In this document: one piece after another, positions 24,963 through 34,545 of the stretch
How positions within the stretch are numbered: position 1 is the first letter of the stretch
How the letters are laid out: the number at the start of each line of letters is the position of its first letter
Assembly (NCBI GenBank): GCA_036704825.1
Contig: JAUBSN010000011.1
Location: forward strand, 1 to 64,000
Direction: 5' to 3'
Origin: Microcoleus sp036704825
GTDB lineage: Bacteria; Cyanobacteriota; Cyanobacteriia; Cyanobacteriales; Microcoleaceae
Length of the DNA stretch: 64,000 nucleotides
Program-made: the position numbers and the translations under genes
Notes under the pieces: model-generated
Told to the model about the DNA's origin: nothing
The model's input: the letters and a program-made list of their open reading frames with translations, nothing else
Databases searched by the model: none

Positions 24963-27146
24963 ATGCCCAAGCCAAAAAAGACCCCCGCCAAAACCTACAC
25001 TGAAATCAACCTCAGCGACCCCCAATATTACTTCAACCGAGAACAAAGCTGGCTAGAATTCAACAACCGCGTGCTCCACGAAGCCCTCGACCCCCGCACG
25101 CCCCTCCTAGAAAGACTCAAATTTCTCGCTATTTTTAGCTCCAACCTAGACGAATATTTCATGGTGCGCGTGGCCGCCCTCAAACAGCAAGTACACGCAA
25201 AAGTCAGCAAATTAACCTCCGACGGCCGCACTCCCCAAGAACAGCTAGATGCCCTGAACAAGCGGCTTTTGCCGATGGTTACTCAGCAGCACTCGTATTT
25301 TGAGCAAACCCTGCGGCCGAAACTAGCAGCAAGCGACATCTACATTCTCGACTACATTGACCTCAATCAAGAACAGCGCAATTACTTGCACCGCTACTTC
25401 AAAGAACAAGTATTTCCCGTACTCACTCCCCTAGCAGTTGACCCCAGCCACCCATTCCCCTACCTTTCCAATCTCAGCCTCAATTTAGCAGTAGTAGTCA
25501 GGGACCCCGACACGCGGGAAGAATTGTTTGCCCGCGTCAAAGTACCGCAGGTTTTGCCGAGGTTTTTGCCGCTGCCGGGGGATTTGCAGTGGCAGCAGAG
25601 GGGCAAGTCTCCGGTTTGGACTGGCGTTCCCCTAGAACAGGTGATTGCCCACAATTTAGAAGCTTTGTTTCCGGGGATGGACGTAGAGGAATATCACCCG
25701 TTCCGCATTACTCGCAATTCCGATTTGACGGTGGAGGAAGATGAGGCGGAGGATTTGCTGCTGGCAATAGAACAGGAACTCCGCAAGCGCAGGTTTGGAG
25801 GTTCGGCGGTGCGGATGGAAATTCAAGCGACTATGCCGCCTGCGCTGCGAGATATGCTGATGGAGGAGTTGGATCTCGGCGAGCAAGATGTTTACGTCGT
25901 AGAGGGGCTGCTAGGCCTCAAGGATTTGATGTCTTTTGTGGGGCTGCCGGTGCCGGAACTCAAAGACCCGGCTTGGACTCCGGTTGTGCCGCCGCGCTTG
26001 CGAAACTCCGAACCGGCAAGGATTTTAGACAAATCGAGGTTGGATGCTGAAGATGGTGAGGATATTTTCACGACCATCCGGCAGGGGGATTTGATGCTGC
26101 ACCATCCCTATCACTCGTTTGCGGCGACGGTGCAGCGGTTTATTACTGAGGCGGCGCACGATCGCTCCGTGTTAGCGATTAAGATGACTTTATACCGCAC
26201 TTCTGGAGATTCGCCGATCGTCAGCGCCTTAATTCAAGCAGCGGAAAACGGCAAGCAGGTAGCCGTTTTAGTAGAGCTCAAAGCTAGGTTTGACGAAGAA
26301 AATAATATTAATTGGGCTCGCAAGTTAGAACAAGCTGGAGTCCACGTAGTTTACGGTTTGGTGGGACTCAAAACCCACACCAAAATTGTGATGGTAGTGC
26401 GCCGCGAGGACGATTACATCCGCCGCTACGTCCACATCGGCACCGGGAATTACAATCCCAAAACAGCCGGACTCTATACCGATGTGGGTTTGTTGAGTTG
26501 TCGCGAGGATTTGGGATCGGATTTGACGGATTTGTTTAATTATTTGACTGGTTATTCGCGACAGGTATCTTATCGCAAATTATTGGTAGCACCGGTCAAT
26601 ATGCGCGCTCGATTTTTAGCTTTAATCCGCCGCGAGGCAGAATTCTGCCGCTTGCAGGCCGAAGGCGGCACCGGTAGCTGCGGCCGCATTGTCGCTAAAA
26701 TGAACGCTTTAGTTGACCCTCAAATCATTGTTGCTTTGTACGAAGCTTCGCAAGCGGGAGTTAAAATTGATTTGATTATTCGGGGGATTTGCTGTTTGCG
26801 TCCCGGTGTTGAAGGTGTTAGCGAAAATATCAGAGTTATCAGTATTATCGGCCGCTTTTTAGAGCATTCTCGGATGTTTTATTTTTTCAACGGTGGCAAC
26901 GAAGAGGTGTATATTGGTTCTGCTGACTGGATGCAGCGCAATCTCACAAGACGGGTTGAGGCTATAGTTCAGGTGGAAGACCCGACAATTGCTAAGGAAT
27001 TGCAAGAAATTTTGGGGGTAATGCTGGCTGACAACCGCCAAGCTTGGGATTTGCAGCCGGGAGGAAACTACTCTCAGCGGAGGCCGCCTGCTAATTGCCC
27101 GGAAGTGAGCTCTCAGCTAATTTTGATGGACATGGTGATGAATTAG
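24963..27146 (+). CDS. ppk1: Polyphosphate kinase 1
   Basis: Polymerises ATP gamma-phosphate into long-chain polyphosphate, the cyanobacterial phosphate and energy store. 727 residues. The N-terminal domain starts near YYFNREQSWLEFNNRVLHEA. H472 in GLKTHTKIVMV is the autophosphorylated histidine and H635 in LEHSRMFYF is the second catalytic histidine, in the two phospholipase-D-like domains. Length and order are normal. The start ATG follows ACTCCCCCAAACC without a strong ribosome-binding site, but the next residues match the family. Confidence 0.97.
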   Translation: MPKPKKTPAKTYTEINLSDPQYYFNREQSWLEFNNRVLHEALDPRTPLLERLKFLAIFSSNLDEYFMVRVAALKQQVHAKVSKLTSDGRTPQEQLDALNKRLLPMVTQQHSYFEQTLRPKLAASDIYILDYIDLNQEQRNYLHRYFKEQVFPVLTPLAVDPSHPFPYLSNLSLNLAVVVRDPDTREELFARVKVPQVLPRFLPLPGDLQWQQRGKSPVWTGVPLEQVIAHNLEALFPGMDVEEYHPFRITRNSDLTVEEDEAEDLLLAIEQELRKRRFGGSAVRMEIQATMPPALRDMLMEELDLGEQDVYVVEGLLGLKDLMSFVGLPVPELKDPAWTPVVPPRLRNSEPARILDKSRLDAEDGEDIFTTIRQGDLMLHHPYHSFAATVQRFITEAAHDRSVLAIKMTLYRTSGDSPIVSALIQAAENGKQVAVLVELKARFDEENNINWARKLEQAGVHVVYGLVGLKTHTKIVMVVRREDDYIRRYVHIGTGNYNPKTAGLYTDVGLLSCREDLGSDLTDLFNYLTGYSRQVSYRKLLVAPVNMRARFLALIRREAEFCRLQAEGGTGSCGRIVAKMNALVDPQIIVALYEASQAGVKIDLIIRGICCLRPGVEGVSENIRVISIIGRFLEHSRMFYFFNGGNEEVYIGSADWMQRNLTRRVEAIVQVEDPTIAKELQEILGVMLADNRQAWDLQPGGNYSQRRPPANCPEVSSQLILMDMVMN

Positions 27147-27433
27147 TCAGTAGTCATTAGTCAGTAGTCAGTAGTCAGTAGTCATTAGTCATTAGTCATT
27201 AGTCATTAGTCATTAGTTGTCAGTGGTCAGTTGTCAAATTTGGAGTTAGCAGTGTAGGTTCTTGTTAGCTATTAAGCTGTACTGCATTTAATTTTCACTT
27301 TTTAGGCGTGCAAGATGCCCACCCCACAAGATTTTTAATAACATAACTATCCAAATTAAATGCGCGACAACTAATGACCACTGACAACTACTGACTAATG
27401 ACTACTGACTACTGACTACTGACCACTGACTGC
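27147..27433. repeat. Heptamer tandem repeats in two opposite arms
   Basis: The left arm (27150-27236) repeats AGTCATT/AGTCAGT; the right arm (27366-27433) repeats the complement, ACTGACT/AATGACT. The arms can pair to form a long imperfect hairpin. The 130 bases between them include GCAAGATGCCCACC, a relic of the palindrome seen after lepA. No gene is present. Confidence 0.8.
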
Positions 27434-27604
27434 TTAACTGTTAAAAGTCCGCTTGAATTCTTCTAAGAGATCGTCAATTTCTTCGATCGCCTGACTCACA
27501 TCTATTCTCAGGGAGCCCAAGTCCGATCGATCTAACAGCCGCACGAGGGATTCCCGCTTGACTTCGATCTCTGCTACGCGCTCTTTGATTGTTTGTGCAT
27601 CCAT
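27434..27604 (-). CDS. Small helical protein, probably a conserved cyanobacterial gene
   Basis: A 56-residue frame starting MDAQTIKERVAEIEVKRESL and ending EEIDDLLEEFKRTFNS. It is one or two amphipathic helices with strong coiled-coil character, highly charged and without cysteines. Codon use looks like real coding sequence, with a HIP1-like GATCGATCG inside. The function is unknown. Confidence 0.6.
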   Translation of the reverse strand: MDAQTIKERVAEIEVKRESLVRLLDRSDLGSLRIDVSQAIEEIDDLLEEFKRTFNS

Positions 27605-27806
27605 GGTTTTTTGCCTTTGCTACTATTAACAAAAATATTTGACATTCCCCTCTGCGAACAGACGGAGATTCTTAATTCACAAACCTACATTTTTAGGCAA
27701 ATCCTTCACTGATTTTATCTGGGAAGTGATGAACCAGCTCGGTTTTTTTGGGTCTGTGTTATAGTTTGATTGTACATCAAAACTTCAGCCAAACTTCAGC
27801 CACATT

Positions 27807-28067
27807 TTAGCGCAAAAAAGGCGGACGTTTGGTATCGGCGGGTTTATTTTTCATCATTCCAGCTAAAAATCGCTTCAGGGCCTTCTCCCGGTTTTTCATA
27901 AAAGCCGCCCAAAATCCCGGTTGATATTCATCCATCGTCTTGGCTAGGGCCCAGACATCGATCGCTAAGATATTATAAAGCCTTTCATCTTCACGTTTGA
28001 GCGAGTTAATCTGCTCCAGAACCGCCTTGTTTGCTCCAGCAGTTTGTTTGTCTTCGTCTTTAATCAT
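27807..28067 (-). CDS. Small hypothetical helical protein
   Basis: An 86-residue protein from the ATG at 28067 (MIKDEDKQTAGANKAVLEQI). It is mostly helical, with a Trp/Phe-rich centre (YQPGFWAAFMKNREKALKRF) and a basic tail. The frame extends upstream to 28163, but that part is Ser/Arg-rich and overlaps HIP1 repeats, so the later start is chosen. No family is recognised. Confidence 0.6.
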   Translation of the reverse strand: MIKDEDKQTAGANKAVLEQINSLKREDERLYNILAIDVWALAKTMDEYQPGFWAAFMKNREKALKRFLAGMMKNKPADTKRPPFLR

Positions 28068-28332
28068 GTCCGAAAAATGGTTGAAAGGGCAAGAGTGTCG
28101 ATCGCGATCGCTACTCTGTATACTTTGATGATACTGCCGATCTCGATTGCCTTCTAAAACCAACGCCGCGCAATTAACACGGATATTTACCTATGGCGCG
28201 CCCGGGCGAGTCCGGCTGGATAAGCTTCTGAAGCTAGAGACAAGACTGTGGATGCACACTGCTCCCGCGCTCATAGATGCTAGCAGTTTTTGCAGGTCTT
28301 TTGGCAAAAAAACTAAATTTATTCAAGACTTT

Positions 28333-28360
28333 TTGACAGATAATAATTAAAGTATATTAT
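28333..28360 (+). promoter_or_regulatory. Sigma-70-type promoter for the DUF2854 gene
   Basis: TTGACA (28333-28338), a 16-base spacer, and TATTAT (28355-28360). The -35 box is perfect and the -10 box has one mismatch. The expected start of transcription is near 28367, 20 bases before the ATG. Confidence 0.6.
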
Positions 28361-28387
28361 TTCTGTCCGACTACTTACCTCACTAAT

Positions 28388-28939
28388 ATGTTACGCAAAA
28401 TTTCTTTAGCAAACCTAGCCTTAGTTCTTGGCGGTATTATAGCAGCAGTCGGGTTCGGAGCCTACTTCACAGACAGACCTACCTTAAACCTAGCCGGTTT
28501 TTTTTATGGAATTCCGCTGTTGCTGGGAGGTTTGGCCCTAAAAGCGGCGGAACTCGATCCAGTCGAGTTCACCGAACCGACATCTCCCGAAGTTCTCCTC
28601 CTGCGAGAAAGTCAGGCGACAGATACTCAAAACCAAGTCCGCAAAGATGTCACCCGATTTCGCTACGGTCAAACCGCTCATTTAGATGACGCTCTGGAGC
28701 GCTTGGGCCTGGCCCCGACAGACGAGGAACGGCCCCTCCTCCAAGGGTTGCGGGAAGTTAATGTTGACGGTGCTTATGGGTTAATTTTAGAGTTTTCTTC
28801 GCCGCTAATGCCGATCGAAGTCTGGGAAGAAAAACAACAAAAAATAGCTACTTTTTTTGGCCCTGGTTTGCGCGCACAAGTGACTCAAAAGGCTGATGAC
28901 AAAATTGAATTGGCTCTAATTAAAAATACTCAAGCTTAA
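28388..28939 (+). CDS. DUF2854 membrane protein
   Basis: A 183-residue protein with two N-terminal transmembrane helices (residues about 10-28 and 35-52) and a soluble C-terminal domain. It matches the DUF2854 family, conserved in cyanobacteria and chloroplasts, whose function is not established. It is a single gene with its own promoter. Confidence 0.85.
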   Translation: MLRKISLANLALVLGGIIAAVGFGAYFTDRPTLNLAGFFYGIPLLLGGLALKAAELDPVEFTEPTSPEVLLLRESQATDTQNQVRKDVTRFRYGQTAHLDDALERLGLAPTDEERPLLQGLREVNVDGAYGLILEFSSPLMPIEVWEEKQQKIATFFGPGLRAQVTQKADDKIELALIKNTQA

Positions 28940-29150
28940 AGTAGTCTTGAGTTTTGATTGCGTAAATTTTGAAGTCACAAATTAAAAATTAATCCTGCAT
29001 CGGCTCAGATACTGATTTTAGCGGCAGCGTGAAACCTGTCGCTATCAACAAAAGCTCGATCGGCAATTGGGCGATCGCGCAAATTAGATTTTTCTTAATT
29101 ACAATAGTGGTTGAGAACCGATCGGCAATCTTAAATCTGGAGAAGCACAA

Positions 29151-30221
29151 ATGGTTTCGTCCCAAAGCAGGATAGGTATTATCGGCGCAGGAACATCAGG
29201 AGCTTATCTGGCAATTCTGCTGATTCGACAAGGGTTTCAAGTTGACTTGTTTGAAAAAGCACCCCATCCGCGCACCGATGGCTGCGGTATCCTGATCGTA
29301 CAAGCAGGTATGGAAGCGCTGCATCAAGGCAACCCTCAACTCACCGAAAAAATCATCAACTCAGGCGATCGAGTCAAAGTATTCGAGTTTCGCAACCTGC
29401 GCGGCGATGTCATCAATTCCGAACCCGTCACCTACGAGGAAAATGAACTCCCAGGAATGCTGGTACACCGCAAAGCTATTCTAGAAGCACTCCTTGACGA
29501 GTTACCCCCTGAGTGCATTCATTTTAATGCGGAATTAGCATCGGTCGCCCAAACCGAGGACAGTGCGATCGCCCACTTTAAAGATGGCCGTAAATGGGAA
29601 GGCGATCTTTTAATCGGTGCCGATGGAATCGTCTCAAAAGTTCGTCAATATATAGTTCCCGGCGTTGAACTATTCTATTTAGGCGACATCGTCTGGCGAG
29701 GAATTGTCGAAGACCGCAGCTTCTGTCCCGAAGGAAACTTTTTTGTTTATGTACGCGGTAGGGGAATTTATGCCAACTTCTTTCACATTGGTGGAGGTCG
29801 CACTCATTGGGGTTTCTTTATTGAAAAAGAGCGGGCAGACTCCGAACTAGGGAAACTACAACCTAATAATATCACCATACCTCCCCAAGAACTAGCAAAA
29901 CTCCCAGATGACGCGCGCAATGTGATTGAATCAACCCCAGCAGAAAATATTGTCTGCCGTTTTTCCTATGACATTGACCCCCTACCAAAAATCTATGATG
30001 GCCGTGTTATTTTAATTGGAGATGCGGCCCACGCCAAAAGTTCCACACGCGCTAGAGGTATGACTTCCGGTTGGGAAGATGGTCTATATTTAGCAAAACA
30101 TCTCAGAGATAGTGCTAACATTGCCGAAGCACTGGAAAATTTTCAATCCGAAAGATTACCTATTGTCCACGAATATCAACGCACTAGCCGCGAAATGAGT
30201 TTGAAAATAGGTCGTCGTTAG
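29151..30221 (+). CDS. FAD-dependent monooxygenase
   Basis: A 356-residue flavoprotein of the aromatic-hydroxylase (PHBH-like) group. It has GIIGAGTSGAYLA for the FAD ADP moiety (9-21), GADGIVSKVR (DG motif, about 160) and GRVILIGDAAHA (about 285), the second FAD motif. It would insert one oxygen atom using NAD(P)H and O2; the substrate is unknown. It is followed after 113 bases by a DUF3598-like gene on the same strand, possibly a functional pair. The start ATG has AGAAG upstream. Confidence 0.88.
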   Translation: MVSSQSRIGIIGAGTSGAYLAILLIRQGFQVDLFEKAPHPRTDGCGILIVQAGMEALHQGNPQLTEKIINSGDRVKVFEFRNLRGDVINSEPVTYEENELPGMLVHRKAILEALLDELPPECIHFNAELASVAQTEDSAIAHFKDGRKWEGDLLIGADGIVSKVRQYIVPGVELFYLGDIVWRGIVEDRSFCPEGNFFVYVRGRGIYANFFHIGGGRTHWGFFIEKERADSELGKLQPNNITIPPQELAKLPDDARNVIESTPAENIVCRFSYDIDPLPKIYDGRVILIGDAAHAKSSTRARGMTSGWEDGLYLAKHLRDSANIAEALENFQSERLPIVHEYQRTSREMSLKIGRR

Positions 30222-30334
30222 CCAAATCAAAAATCGTCAATATACCGAGATACCCGACTTTTTGAATAAATCGGGTATTTCAGAAAAAAGCATTTTACTC
30301 GATCGCGTTTTGCAAAGAAACTGGAGGCCAATCA

Positions 30335-30838
30335 ATGAGCAACGATTTTGCGCTTCGTCAAGATACTCTCACCCCTCTAAACTCTCCTGATTTAGAGAAA
30401 GTTCCTGAGATTTTTACCCGTCATCTTGGCACTTGGCAAGGTGAGTATATTAAGACCGATACTCGCGGACATTTTTCTCGCAGCTTCTTCGGTAATTTTA
30501 CCATCTCGATTGAGGGAAGTCACTACCGACAAGTTAACAATTATGAATATTCAGATGGTTCTCGCCTGCAGCTCAATTTTCAAGGGGAGTTTGAAAATCG
30601 GATTCTGAAAATGTCTTCTAGCAGTTATTCTGATTTTTCCGCTATTGCCTGGGATGCAGGCCAGGAAACCATTTGCTTTCGGGCAACTAAAACCCAAGAT
30701 AACGCCCTGATTACTTTTGTGGAAACAATGACATTACTCAGCGAAAATCAGCGAGTTCGCAGCACTCAAGCTTTTAAAGATGGTGTTTTCGACGGCATCT
30801 CATTTATTGAGGAAAAGAGACTTACTTATATCTTGTGA
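30335..30838 (+). CDS. DUF3598-like (lipocalin-type beta barrel) protein
   Basis: A 167-residue protein rich in beta strands. The HLGTWQGEYI start of the domain and the FGNFTISIEG and RLQLNFQGEFENRIL blocks resemble the DUF3598/calycin proteins of cyanobacteria. It could bind a small hydrophobic ligand or the product of the monooxygenase. It has a strong ribosome-binding site (CTGGAGG). Its 3' end overlaps the convergent DUF779 gene by 13 bases. Confidence 0.72.
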   Translation: MSNDFALRQDTLTPLNSPDLEKVPEIFTRHLGTWQGEYIKTDTRGHFSRSFFGNFTISIEGSHYRQVNNYEYSDGSRLQLNFQGEFENRILKMSSSSYSDFSAIAWDAGQETICFRATKTQDNALITFVETMTLLSENQRVRSTQAFKDGVFDGISFIEEKRLTYIL

Positions 30839-31191
30839 ATCAGAGGTTCATTAATATCGGAAAACAATCGAGAACGAGTAATAAAACGCTCTCCATCCGG
30901 CCCTTCCAGGGAAAAATCGCTGCCTCCTGGTCCCGATGCCACATCTATAATTAACTGCGTGTGCTGCCAATTTTTGTATTGCTGCGCTGCGATATAAAAG
31001 GGACAACCGCCTATTTCGCCCAGCAATACGTCACCATCACCGATTATCAATTCGCCATCGGGAAAGCACATGGGGGAACTACCGTCGCAGCAGCCGCCGG
31101 ATTGGTGAAACATCAATTCTCCGTGTTGAGTTTTGAGATAGTTGATTAATTTTAAAGCCGCTTCTGTTGCGGTGACTTTTGCAGTTTCCAT
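30826..31191 (-). CDS. DUF779 protein
   Basis: A 121-residue DUF779 protein. The cysteines in QSGGCCDGSSPMCFPDG and IGGCPF could bind metal. DUF779 genes are very often next to acetaldehyde-type aldehyde dehydrogenases, and one lies just upstream here on the same strand, so the two are probably one functional unit. The biochemical role is unknown. Confidence 0.88.
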   Translation of the reverse strand: METAKVTATEAALKLINYLKTQHGELMFHQSGGCCDGSSPMCFPDGELIIGDGDVLLGEIGGCPFYIAAQQYKNWQHTQLIIDVASGPGGSDFSLEGPDGERFITRSRLFSDINEPLIHKI

Positions 31192-31222
31192 TTTAGAAGT
31201 AGGAAGAAGGAAGAAGGAAGCT

Positions 31223-31323
31223 CGATATCTGCGTGAATCCGCGTCAATCCTTTGTCATCTGCGGTTAAAATTATCTTTTTTTGACCGCAGATGAGGGCAG
31301 ATAAACACAGATTAACGCAGATT
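31223..31323. repeat. ACCGCAGATGA-type repeats in opposed orientation
   Basis: TCATCTGCGGT (31255-31265) and ACCGCAGATGA (31284-31294) are a perfect 11-bp inverted repeat. They are flanked by further degenerate units, GCGTGAATCCGCGTCAATCC on the left and GGGCAGATAAACACAGATTA on the right. It is one of many copies of a dispersed ACCGCAGA family in this window. Confidence 0.8.
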
Positions 31324-31361
31324 AATTATATCAAATCCAGTACAACTGGAATTGATATGAT

Positions 31362-32882
31362 TTAGAAAAAGCCTAAAGCTTTGGGGCTGTAGCTGACTAA
31401 CAAATTCTTAGTTTGCTGGTAGTGATCTAACATCATTTTGTGATTTTCGCGACCGATACCGGATGATTTGTAGCCGCCGAATGCTGCGTGGGCCGGATAT
31501 AGGTGATAGCAGTTTGTCCAGACGCGGCCTGCTTGAACGGCGCGGCCCATGCGGTAGGCGGTGTTGATGTCGCGAGTCCAAACTCCGGCACCTAAACCGT
31601 AGAGAGTATCGTTGGCAATTTCTAATGCTTCGGCTTCGTCTTTGAAGGTGGTGACTGCTAATACTGGGCCGAAGATTTCTTCTTGGAAAATTCGCATTTT
31701 GTTGTTTCCTTTGAAGACTGTCGGCTGGAAATAATACCCGTCTTGCAAGTCGTCGGATAAGATGTTTCTTTCGCCGCCAATCAGGCATTCTGCGCCTTCG
31801 GCGCGACCGATTTTGACGTATTCGGCGATTTTTTCCATCTGGTTGGTGGAGACTTGGGCGCCGAGGGCGGTTGTCGGATCTAAGGGGTTGTCTTGTTTGA
31901 TTTGGCGGATTCGGGAGAGAGCTTTTTCTATGAATCGATCGTAGATTGACTCCTGAATTAAGGCCCGGGAGGGACAGGTGCACACTTCGCCTTGATTGAA
32001 CGCAAACATGACTAATCCTTCGACTGCTTTGTCGAGGAATTCGTCGTCTCGGGCGCAGATATCTTCAAAGAAAATGTTGGGGGATTTGCCGCCTAATTCT
32101 AGGGTGACGGGGATGACATTTTGGGAGGCGTATTGCATGATTAGCCTGCCGGTGGTTGTTTCGCCGGTGAAGGCGACTTTGGCAATCCGGGGACTGGTGG
32201 CGAGGGTTTTGCCGATTTCGGCGCCGGGCCCGTTAATGACGTTGATTGCGCCGTCTGGTATTAAGTCGGCGATGATTTCCATCAGTACCAAGATTGAGGC
32301 GGGGGTGGGGCCTGCTGGTTTGAGGACGACGCAGTTGCCGGCGGCGAGGGCTGGGGCGAGTTTCCAGGCGGCCATTAATATCGGGAAGTTCCAGGGGATG
32401 ATTTGTCCGATGACGCCTAGGGGTTCGTGGAAGTGGTAGGCGACTGTTGTTCCGTCGAGTTCGCCGATCGACCCTTCTTGAGCTCGGATGCAGCTTGCGA
32501 AGTAGCGGAAATGGTCGATCGCCAGCGGTATGTCTGCGGCGCGGGTTTCGCGAATTGGTTTGCCGTTGTCCCAGGTTTCGGCGATGGCGAGGCGATCGAG
32601 GTTTTCTTCGATGCGATCGGCTATTTTGTGCAAAACCCGCGCCCTATCGGCTGGGGAAGTGTTACCCCACTTGTCTTTCGCGGCGTGGGCGGCATCCAGT
32701 GCCAATTCTACATCTTCGGCGCTCGATCGGGGGACTTGACAAATTGATTTTCCGGTAATTGGAGACAGGTTTTCCGAGTATTTCCCTTTCACCGGTGGCA
32801 CCCACTTGCCGCCGATAAAGTTGTCGTAACGAGTTTGAAAAATCGACTGACTGCCGGATTGAACAGGTGCTGCTACTACCAT
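31362..32882 (-). CDS. NAD(P)-dependent aldehyde dehydrogenase
   Basis: A 506-residue enzyme of the acetaldehyde/AldB-ExaC-like group that oxidises aldehydes to acids. It has the NAD-binding PWNFPILMAAWK region, VAFTGETTTGR (about 235), the general base Glu in LELGGKSPN (about 262) and the catalytic Cys in NQGEVCTCPSR (about 300). The second cysteine two residues on is typical of this subfamily. It ends with SGIGRENHKMMLDHYQQTKN. It is co-oriented with the DUF779 gene, separated by 170 bases of repeat DNA. Confidence 0.95.
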   Translation of the reverse strand: MVVAAPVQSGSQSIFQTRYDNFIGGKWVPPVKGKYSENLSPITGKSICQVPRSSAEDVELALDAAHAAKDKWGNTSPADRARVLHKIADRIEENLDRLAIAETWDNGKPIRETRAADIPLAIDHFRYFASCIRAQEGSIGELDGTTVAYHFHEPLGVIGQIIPWNFPILMAAWKLAPALAAGNCVVLKPAGPTPASILVLMEIIADLIPDGAINVINGPGAEIGKTLATSPRIAKVAFTGETTTGRLIMQYASQNVIPVTLELGGKSPNIFFEDICARDDEFLDKAVEGLVMFAFNQGEVCTCPSRALIQESIYDRFIEKALSRIRQIKQDNPLDPTTALGAQVSTNQMEKIAEYVKIGRAEGAECLIGGERNILSDDLQDGYYFQPTVFKGNNKMRIFQEEIFGPVLAVTTFKDEAEALEIANDTLYGLGAGVWTRDINTAYRMGRAVQAGRVWTNCYHLYPAHAAFGGYKSSGIGRENHKMMLDHYQQTKNLLVSYSPKALGFF

Positions 32883-33189
32883 TTTATGACCTCGTTAAAA
32901 TTTATTTTCGCGTTCAATTGAAATCTGTTAAATACCTACCATCGTCTATTTTTGAGAATTTGTGTTGTTTGATATACAAAATTTTACATTTGACCGATAT
33001 TTAAAATCAACTTTGTTTTTAGTTTTCTGGTTCTGTCCGGTGGCAGATCGGATTTTTTTATTAACCGCAGAGTACGCAGAGTACGCAGAGGAAGAGAAGA
33101 ACGAGAGCAGAAAGAGAGAAGTTTATAAATTAATTAAATCTGCTATTATGTAGATATAAACTTGGCAATTTCGCAAAAGTACAAATCAA
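32883..33189. other. Gene-free stretch with an ACCGCAGAG repeat
   Basis: The divergent promoter region of the aldehyde dehydrogenase and the glycosylase. AACCGCAGAGTACGCAGAGT (33063-33082) is a repeat-family copy. The frame through it (LTAEYAEYAEEEKNESRK) is the translation of the repeat and not a gene. Confidence 0.6.
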
Positions 33190-33927
33190 ATGTCTGCTTT
33201 AAATGCCGTTGTTTTTGATTCCGATGTTGGGCCTGGAGCGAAGCAGTTGAACGCAGGGAAAGTCCGGTGGTTCCGCCGCCGGCTGAAAGCTTGGGCCGAG
33301 CAAAATTTCCGCGATTTTCCTTGGCGGCGCACTTGCGACCCCTACGCGATTTTAGTGGCTGAGTTCCTGCTGCAAAAAACTACTGCCGCTACAGTGGCTC
33401 CGATTTATCAAGAATTTGTCGGTCGGTATCCGACTCTCTGCGATTTGGCGGCCGCGCCGGCGGCGGAAGTTGCTAGTTTGTTGCAGCCTTTGGGTCTTTT
33501 TTTTCGGGCGCAAAAGCTGCGGGAATCGGTGCTGGTTATCCTAGAAAATTATCAAGGAAATGTTCCCCGCACGGAAGCTCAGTTGCTGGAACTTCCCGGA
33601 GTTGGCAAGTACATTGCGCGATCGGTTTGCGCTAATGCTTTCGGACAGCCGAAAGCGGTGCTCGATACGAATGTTGCTCGGATTTTGCAGCGTTTTTTTG
33701 GGATTGACGGCGGTAAGGTAAAATCGCGATCGCCCGAACTTTGGGAAGCCGCAGAACGAGTCGCTCCCAAACAGCAAGTCGGGCCGTGGAATTTAGGAAT
33801 GCTGGACTTTGGGGCGGCAGTTTGCACTGCAAGAAACCCCCGCTGTGGCGAGTGTCCGCTGCAACAGCAGTGCGAGTACAAAATTAGCAGCGAAATCAAT
33901 TCTCGGCTCATTGCCGAACTCAATTGA
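33190..33927 (+). CDS. HhH-GPD DNA glycosylase (MutY/MIG-like)
   Basis: A 245-residue base-excision repair enzyme. It has the catalytic-Glu region LVAEFLLQKTTAATV (about 55-69), the helix-hairpin-helix LPGVGKYIARSV (about 135), the catalytic-Asp region VLDTNVARIL (about 160) and a 4Fe-4S cluster, C-x6-C-x2-C-x5-C, in CTARNPRCGECPLQQQC. It lacks the NUDIX-like C-terminal domain that lets MutY read 8-oxo-G, so it may be a MIG-type mismatch or adenine glycosylase. The exact substrate is open. Confidence 0.85.
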   Translation: MSALNAVVFDSDVGPGAKQLNAGKVRWFRRRLKAWAEQNFRDFPWRRTCDPYAILVAEFLLQKTTAATVAPIYQEFVGRYPTLCDLAAAPAAEVASLLQPLGLFFRAQKLRESVLVILENYQGNVPRTEAQLLELPGVGKYIARSVCANAFGQPKAVLDTNVARILQRFFGIDGGKVKSRSPELWEAAERVAPKQQVGPWNLGMLDFGAAVCTARNPRCGECPLQQQCEYKISSEINSRLIAELN

Positions 33928-33946
33928 CAAATTTTGTGCAGTCACT

Positions 33947-34008
33947 GTAGGGGCGGGTTCACCAACAATCCCAGTCTAAAACCAACAATCTCAAAAACCC
34001 GCCCCCAC
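33947..34008. repeat. Dispersed inverted-repeat element GTAGGGGCGGGTT, copy 2
   Basis: It opens with GTAGGGGCGGGTTCACCAAC and closes with AAACCCGCCCCC. The same element, in the same place relative to the kinase sequence, is found at 59133, so this copy was duplicated together with the pseudogene that follows. Confidence 0.75.
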
Positions 34009-34020
34009 CCAACGCTAAAT

Positions 34021-34545
34021 ACTATTAATTAACTGTGCCGCAGCGGAAGTTGTATCCGAAATATATAGCAAAACCATTTGATTTGTAAACAATCGATTCA
34101 ACGATCGCAAGCGTTTCAGGTAGTTCTACATTCATGACTCAAATAGACTTGCTATAGTACCTTTAGCAGGTTGCCAAAAATACTTATACTCTCCTTTGTG
34201 CTGCTCTAAAATTATCCAAAATTTGAGAAAAAATATTTACAATATGGCTGGTTAGTCCAACCAACAAGAGAGCAAAAACTAGCGCTGTGAAATATTTGCT
34301 AATTCCCATATCGTTATCAGCAAACTCAATATAAATCCCCGATCGTAGACCACCTCAGTGCCCATTTAAGTCACAGGTTTAAATTGAATAATGGCAAAAT
34401 TTCCAATTTGTGAACAGACTCTTCTCAAACATCGATCGCGTGATAGAGGCTATTCAGAAAAACTTGATATATCCGAGCTGCATACCGCTCAATCTGTGGC
34501 AAAGTTCCGACTTGTTTCATCAGCTTGATGTCTAGCCGGCAGTCG
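34021..34545 (-). pseudogene. Decayed 3' part of a receiver-histidine kinase gene
   Basis: The stretch aligns base by base with the last 400 or so bases of the kinase gene at 59212-60483. Shared blocks include TTAATTAACTGTG.CGCAGCGG, ACTCTCCTTTGTGCTGCTCT, GCTAATTCCCAT.TCGTTATC, ACATCGATCGCGTGAT and TTCATCA.CTTGATGTCT. It has several indels, a block of about 100 extra bases near 34065-34165 and many stops, so no frame is open. The 5' two thirds of the gene are absent. It is a partial, old duplication. Confidence 0.85.

Noticed and set aside
32962..33153. 63-codon frame with LTAEYAEYAEEEK
   Set aside because: It is the translation of the dispersed ACCGCAGAG repeat, a common false gene in cyanobacteria.
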